Source: Utricularia gibba
Lineage: Eukaryota; Streptophyta; Magnoliopsida; Lamiales; Lentibulariaceae
Direction: 5' to 3'
Length of the DNA stretch: 64,000 nt
Assembly: GCA_002189035.1 (NCBI GenBank)
Contig: NEEC01000021.1
Span: forward strand, 868,001 to 932,000
Of this stretch, positions 61,529-64,000 are shown in pieces. A program made the translations under genes and the position numbers. Under the pieces are notes generated by a model that saw nothing but the letters and a program-made list of their open reading frames with translations, had not been told where the DNA came from and did no database searches. Each line of letters starts with the position of its first letter. Within the stretch, counting starts at the first letter, position 1.

Positions 61529-61770
61529 CAAAAAAAAAGAGGCCAACAAAAGAAATGAAAAAGAGGCCAAAAAAAAGAAAAAAGAAAAAAGAGGCCCATG
61601 AAAAAAGAAAAAAAAAAAGAGGCCAAAAAAAAGGAAATAAAGAGGCCAGAAAACGAAAAAAAAGAGGCCCAAAAAAGAAGAAATAGGCCCATAAAAAAGA
61701 GAAAAAGAGGCTCATAAAAAAGAAAAAAGAGGCCGAAAGAAAAGAAAAAAAAAGAGGCCCAGAAAAAAAG
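61529..61770 (+). repeat. Purine-rich minisatellite with GAGGCC core
   Basis: About 240 bp in which A/G runs of 8-20 nt alternate with GAGGCC or a one-base variant (about 10 times). The upper strand is over 85% purine. It begins 35 bp after an ATG in a strong context (GCCGCCATGGCC, 61494), and reading through it gives a short Lys/Glu-rich peptide that stops inside the repeat. Confidence 0.85.
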
Positions 61771-62699
61771 AATGCCAGTCTTCCCCGCAACCACTCCATC
61801 CCCATGAAATCGCGTTCGCGATTCATTGCCACATTCCATTCCATTCCATCGCTATTGAAAAGAAAAAGAAAAAATTGCCCAAAAAGATGGGGATCATTCT
61901 GCAGCACATCACTTTGTGAGTCTGCAAGGCTTGGCATCCATCCTCTATCATCCCCTATCCCGACCCTGGTGGCCTTCATTTTAGGTAATGTATTATGTAA
62001 GTTATTATTTCGTAGAACTGTCTAGGAAGCTGCGTGATCATTTTGTTTAGTGTTGATTAAGTTATTATTAGTTGGGGTTTGTCTTAGATTAGGTACACAG
62101 TTTTAACTCCGCCAGTGCAACCTTGCACTGCCAGTCCCAAGCCTGGACGAAGGAGGAGGGAAGACTGGGTTATTAGGAAGTCGAATTTCTTGTCTTGGCG
62201 TTTGCATTTGCTTTCATGTTCTGAGACTTTTATTTCTTGGTGTTGATGCTTCCAAGTTTTGTGTCCATGCTTGTTCTCTGGATGAGAATCTTGCAACTCT
62301 ACTGCTTATCATCCATTGATGGTTACCCATATCGGTAAACTTGGTTGTCTTCATTCCCTAAGCACCCATGTGTCTGTACCATTGACCCCTACCAACAAAC
62401 AGGAATCACAGTCTCGGCTGGCCACGGCGGTGAGGAACTGTCAGTGCGTCCCAGCGCCGGCAGCCGAAGTTGCTGCTAGTGCAGGAAGCGCGTCAGGTGG
62501 TGGGAGGAATAGCGCCTGCGGCTGAGCATAAAAGCTGAAACGTGTTGTGCCTTCTGCATGTTTTTATTACATAAAGCAATTTATTCAATTTGAGTTTAAT
62601 TAGGCTATCCAACCTCATTTGGGCTTGCAGTGACGCTTGCATCTGTGATTTTAATAGGAGTTTAGGCTATGCATTTGCTTTCATATTCTCTCTTGTTTG
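61771..62699. other. Unassigned region after the minisatellite
   Basis: Contains plausible splice signals and short frames (for example 62316-62525, Ala/Ser-rich near its end), but no family I recognise. It could be the rest of a transcript begun at about 60960. Confidence 0.35.
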
Positions 62700-62705
62700 T
62701 TATGA

Positions 62706-62985
62706 GGTTGGGTCGTGCCTCCATACTTGCCTGAGCTTCTATCTGGGGTGCCGCTCCAAACATTTCGCGAGCCGGATCACGTGTTAGGCTGGGCCGTGCC
62801 CCTAGTGGGCAGGGCTTCTCTCTGGGTGGGGTCGCACCAAACATTGGGCTTGTCCGCATGAAATGTGAGCTGGGCCCTACACCTTACTGGTCTGAGCTTC
62901 TATCTGGGTGGGGCCGCATCAAATGTGAGCCGGGCCGTACCCCTATAGTGGGCTGGGTTTCTATCTGGGTGGGGCCGCATTATGC
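62706..62985. repeat. Degenerate tandem repeat, unit about 65-80 bp
   Basis: Four diverged units sharing GGGCTGG-type starts, CTTCTATCTGGGTGGGG(C/T)CGCA and, in two units, CAAATGTGAG. GC-rich islet in AT-rich surroundings. Units differ by small indels. Confidence 0.7.
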
Positions 62986-63000
62986 CTAACATTATAATTA

Positions 63001-63303
63001 TGTTCTAGAAAATTTTTAGAACTTATTTTTATTTTTGAAAAAAGTAAAAAGTAAAAATAATTTATAAAAAATAAAAGTAAAAATGGATGTTCTAGAAAAG
63101 TATAAAATTTTTTATGGATTTATGTTGAAAAATAACAATAGAATACGAAAGTAGCTTATTTCTATTTTTTGAAAAACTATTTTTAAAGTGTAATACCAAA
63201 AATATTATTAGTAAAAGTAGAAATAAAAATAAGTGGTATTCTGGATTAAAATTATTTTTACTTTTTTAAAAATAAAAATAGGTTGTAAAAATTTTCTAGA
63301 ACA
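63001..63303. mobile_element. MITE-like element, copy B
   Basis: Left end TGTTCTAGAAAATTTTTAGA; right end in reverse complement TGTTCTAGAAAATTTTTACA, then both ACxTATTTTTATTTTT. Inverted ends of about 40 bp with few mismatches, 303 bp in all, no coding. Same family as the element at 49390. Confidence 0.7.
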
Positions 63304-63634
63304 CACCTTATGTTATTTTAGAAAAATGAAAAGGAATAAAAGCATTTATTTTAAATTCATATAATTGCTATTTTAAAAAAATGGCATTTTTACATTTTAG
63401 TAAATAAGCATTCCGCATAATTATTACTTTTTTTTTGTTTTACTAGTGATTGATGAATAATAAAATATGTCCATTTTTGTTGGCAGGAACGAAGAGTCAC
63501 CTGTTTCAACGGACATCCATTGAATTGAACATCCATGTTTTTCCGTGGAGTCAATGGTATGTGATTCTTCCTCCCAATTCTCTTCTCCATGGCGCTGAGT
63601 TCATCTCCTGAAACCTCCTCATAGCATCGGAAAA

Positions 63635-64000
63635 ATGTCTAATGCCACCGTCGTTCCGTTCGATCGGGCGCACCAGACGATCATCTGCTACGCTCCCAAG
63701 TACATATCTACCAGAGGCGTATGGCAGGGGGACAACCCTTTGGATTTCGCGTTGCCCACCATTCTTCTGCAACTCATTCTCATTATTTTCATCACCCGCA
63801 TCCTCGTCTACCTGATGAAGCCCCTCCGGCAGCCCCGCGTCGTTCCCGAGATTCTGGTAAGAGAAATTATGATGATGAGCGATTGGAATGGGATGCCTGA
63901 ATGCTGTCCTGAGTTTGGTTGTGTGATGGGTGACAGGGAGGAATCATCTTGGGGCCGTCGGTGCTGGGGAGGAGCATCGTCTTCGCAGATGCGGTGTTTC
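63635..64000 (+). CDS. Cation/H+ antiporter (CHX family), 5' part only
   Basis: Monovalent cation:proton antiporter 2 (CPA2) family, typically endomembrane K+/H+ exchange in plants. Exon 1 is 63635-63856 (74 codons) and exon 2 starts at 63937 and runs off the window. The N-terminus opens [16 protein letters not shown], followed by [17 protein letters not shown], a hydrophobic segment [18 protein letters not shown] and [24 protein letters not shown]. The [16 protein letters not shown] block is diagnostic of CHX/CPA2 proteins. About 95 of the usual 800 or so residues are present. The start ATG was chosen as the first one in frame before the family signature. Confidence 0.93.
   Translation, partial: [122 protein letters not shown]

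Noticed and set aside
61424-61979. Phe/Leu-rich minus-strand frames
   Set aside because: Direct product of the purine minisatellite read on the other strand; no promoter or family.

Overview
This is a gene-dense piece of a flowering-plant nuclear genome. Most genes have many small introns with GT-AG borders. The intergenic DNA is AT-rich, and the gene set is plant-specific (ARF4 with PB1 domain, S40/DUF584, DTX-type MATE, oleosin, GATA-DEUBAD factor, CHX antiporter). The gene structures and base composition look like a non-grass angiosperm, but nothing in the window fixes the species.

Layout from left to right. 0-5.5 kb: 3' end of RAD51B (+), then a 10-exon minus-strand gene of an uncharacterised plant family. 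6.7-10.1 kb: mitochondrial ATP synthase subunit d (+) and a small predicted plastid membrane protein (-). 11.6-18.4 kb: TMEM209-like protein (-) and AUXIN RESPONSE FACTOR 4 (-), the latter with two tasiR-ARF target sites. 18.4-23.9 kb: long AT-rich intergenic DNA. 23.9-29.1 kb: ribosomal protein L12 (-) and an S40 senescence regulator (+) sharing a 418-bp divergent promoter, then a MATE transporter (+). 29.3-30.0 kb: a Mutator-like foldback element with an exact 10-bp target duplication. 32.5-38.7 kb: GATA26-like factor (+) convergent with a SHAQKYF-type MYB (-). 39.6-49.0 kb: FAD monooxygenase (-) head-to-head with ARMC7 (+), an oleosin (-) with a seed-type promoter, and organellar asparaginyl-tRNA synthetase (-). 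50.0-54.3 kb: Has1/DDX18-type DEAD-box helicase (-). 58.1-59.5 kb: an intronless pepsin-like aspartic protease (+) with several frame breaks. 61-63.3 kb: purine-rich minisatellite, degenerate tandem repeat and a MITE-like element. 63.6 kb to the end: start of a CHX cation/H+ antiporter (+).

The genes do not form one pathway. They are ordinary housekeeping and regulatory genes. No bacterial-style system, virus, CRISPR array, rRNA or tRNA gene was seen.

The most important general observation is technical. In seven genes the predicted exons join in frame, with conserved residues on both sides, only if one base is added at each of 15 points, most of them G or C runs. Seven other complete multi-exon or single-exon genes in the same window need no correction. 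This pattern is better explained by consensus errors in short homopolymers than by widespread pseudogenisation. Any automatic gene model from this sequence will be wrong at those sites.
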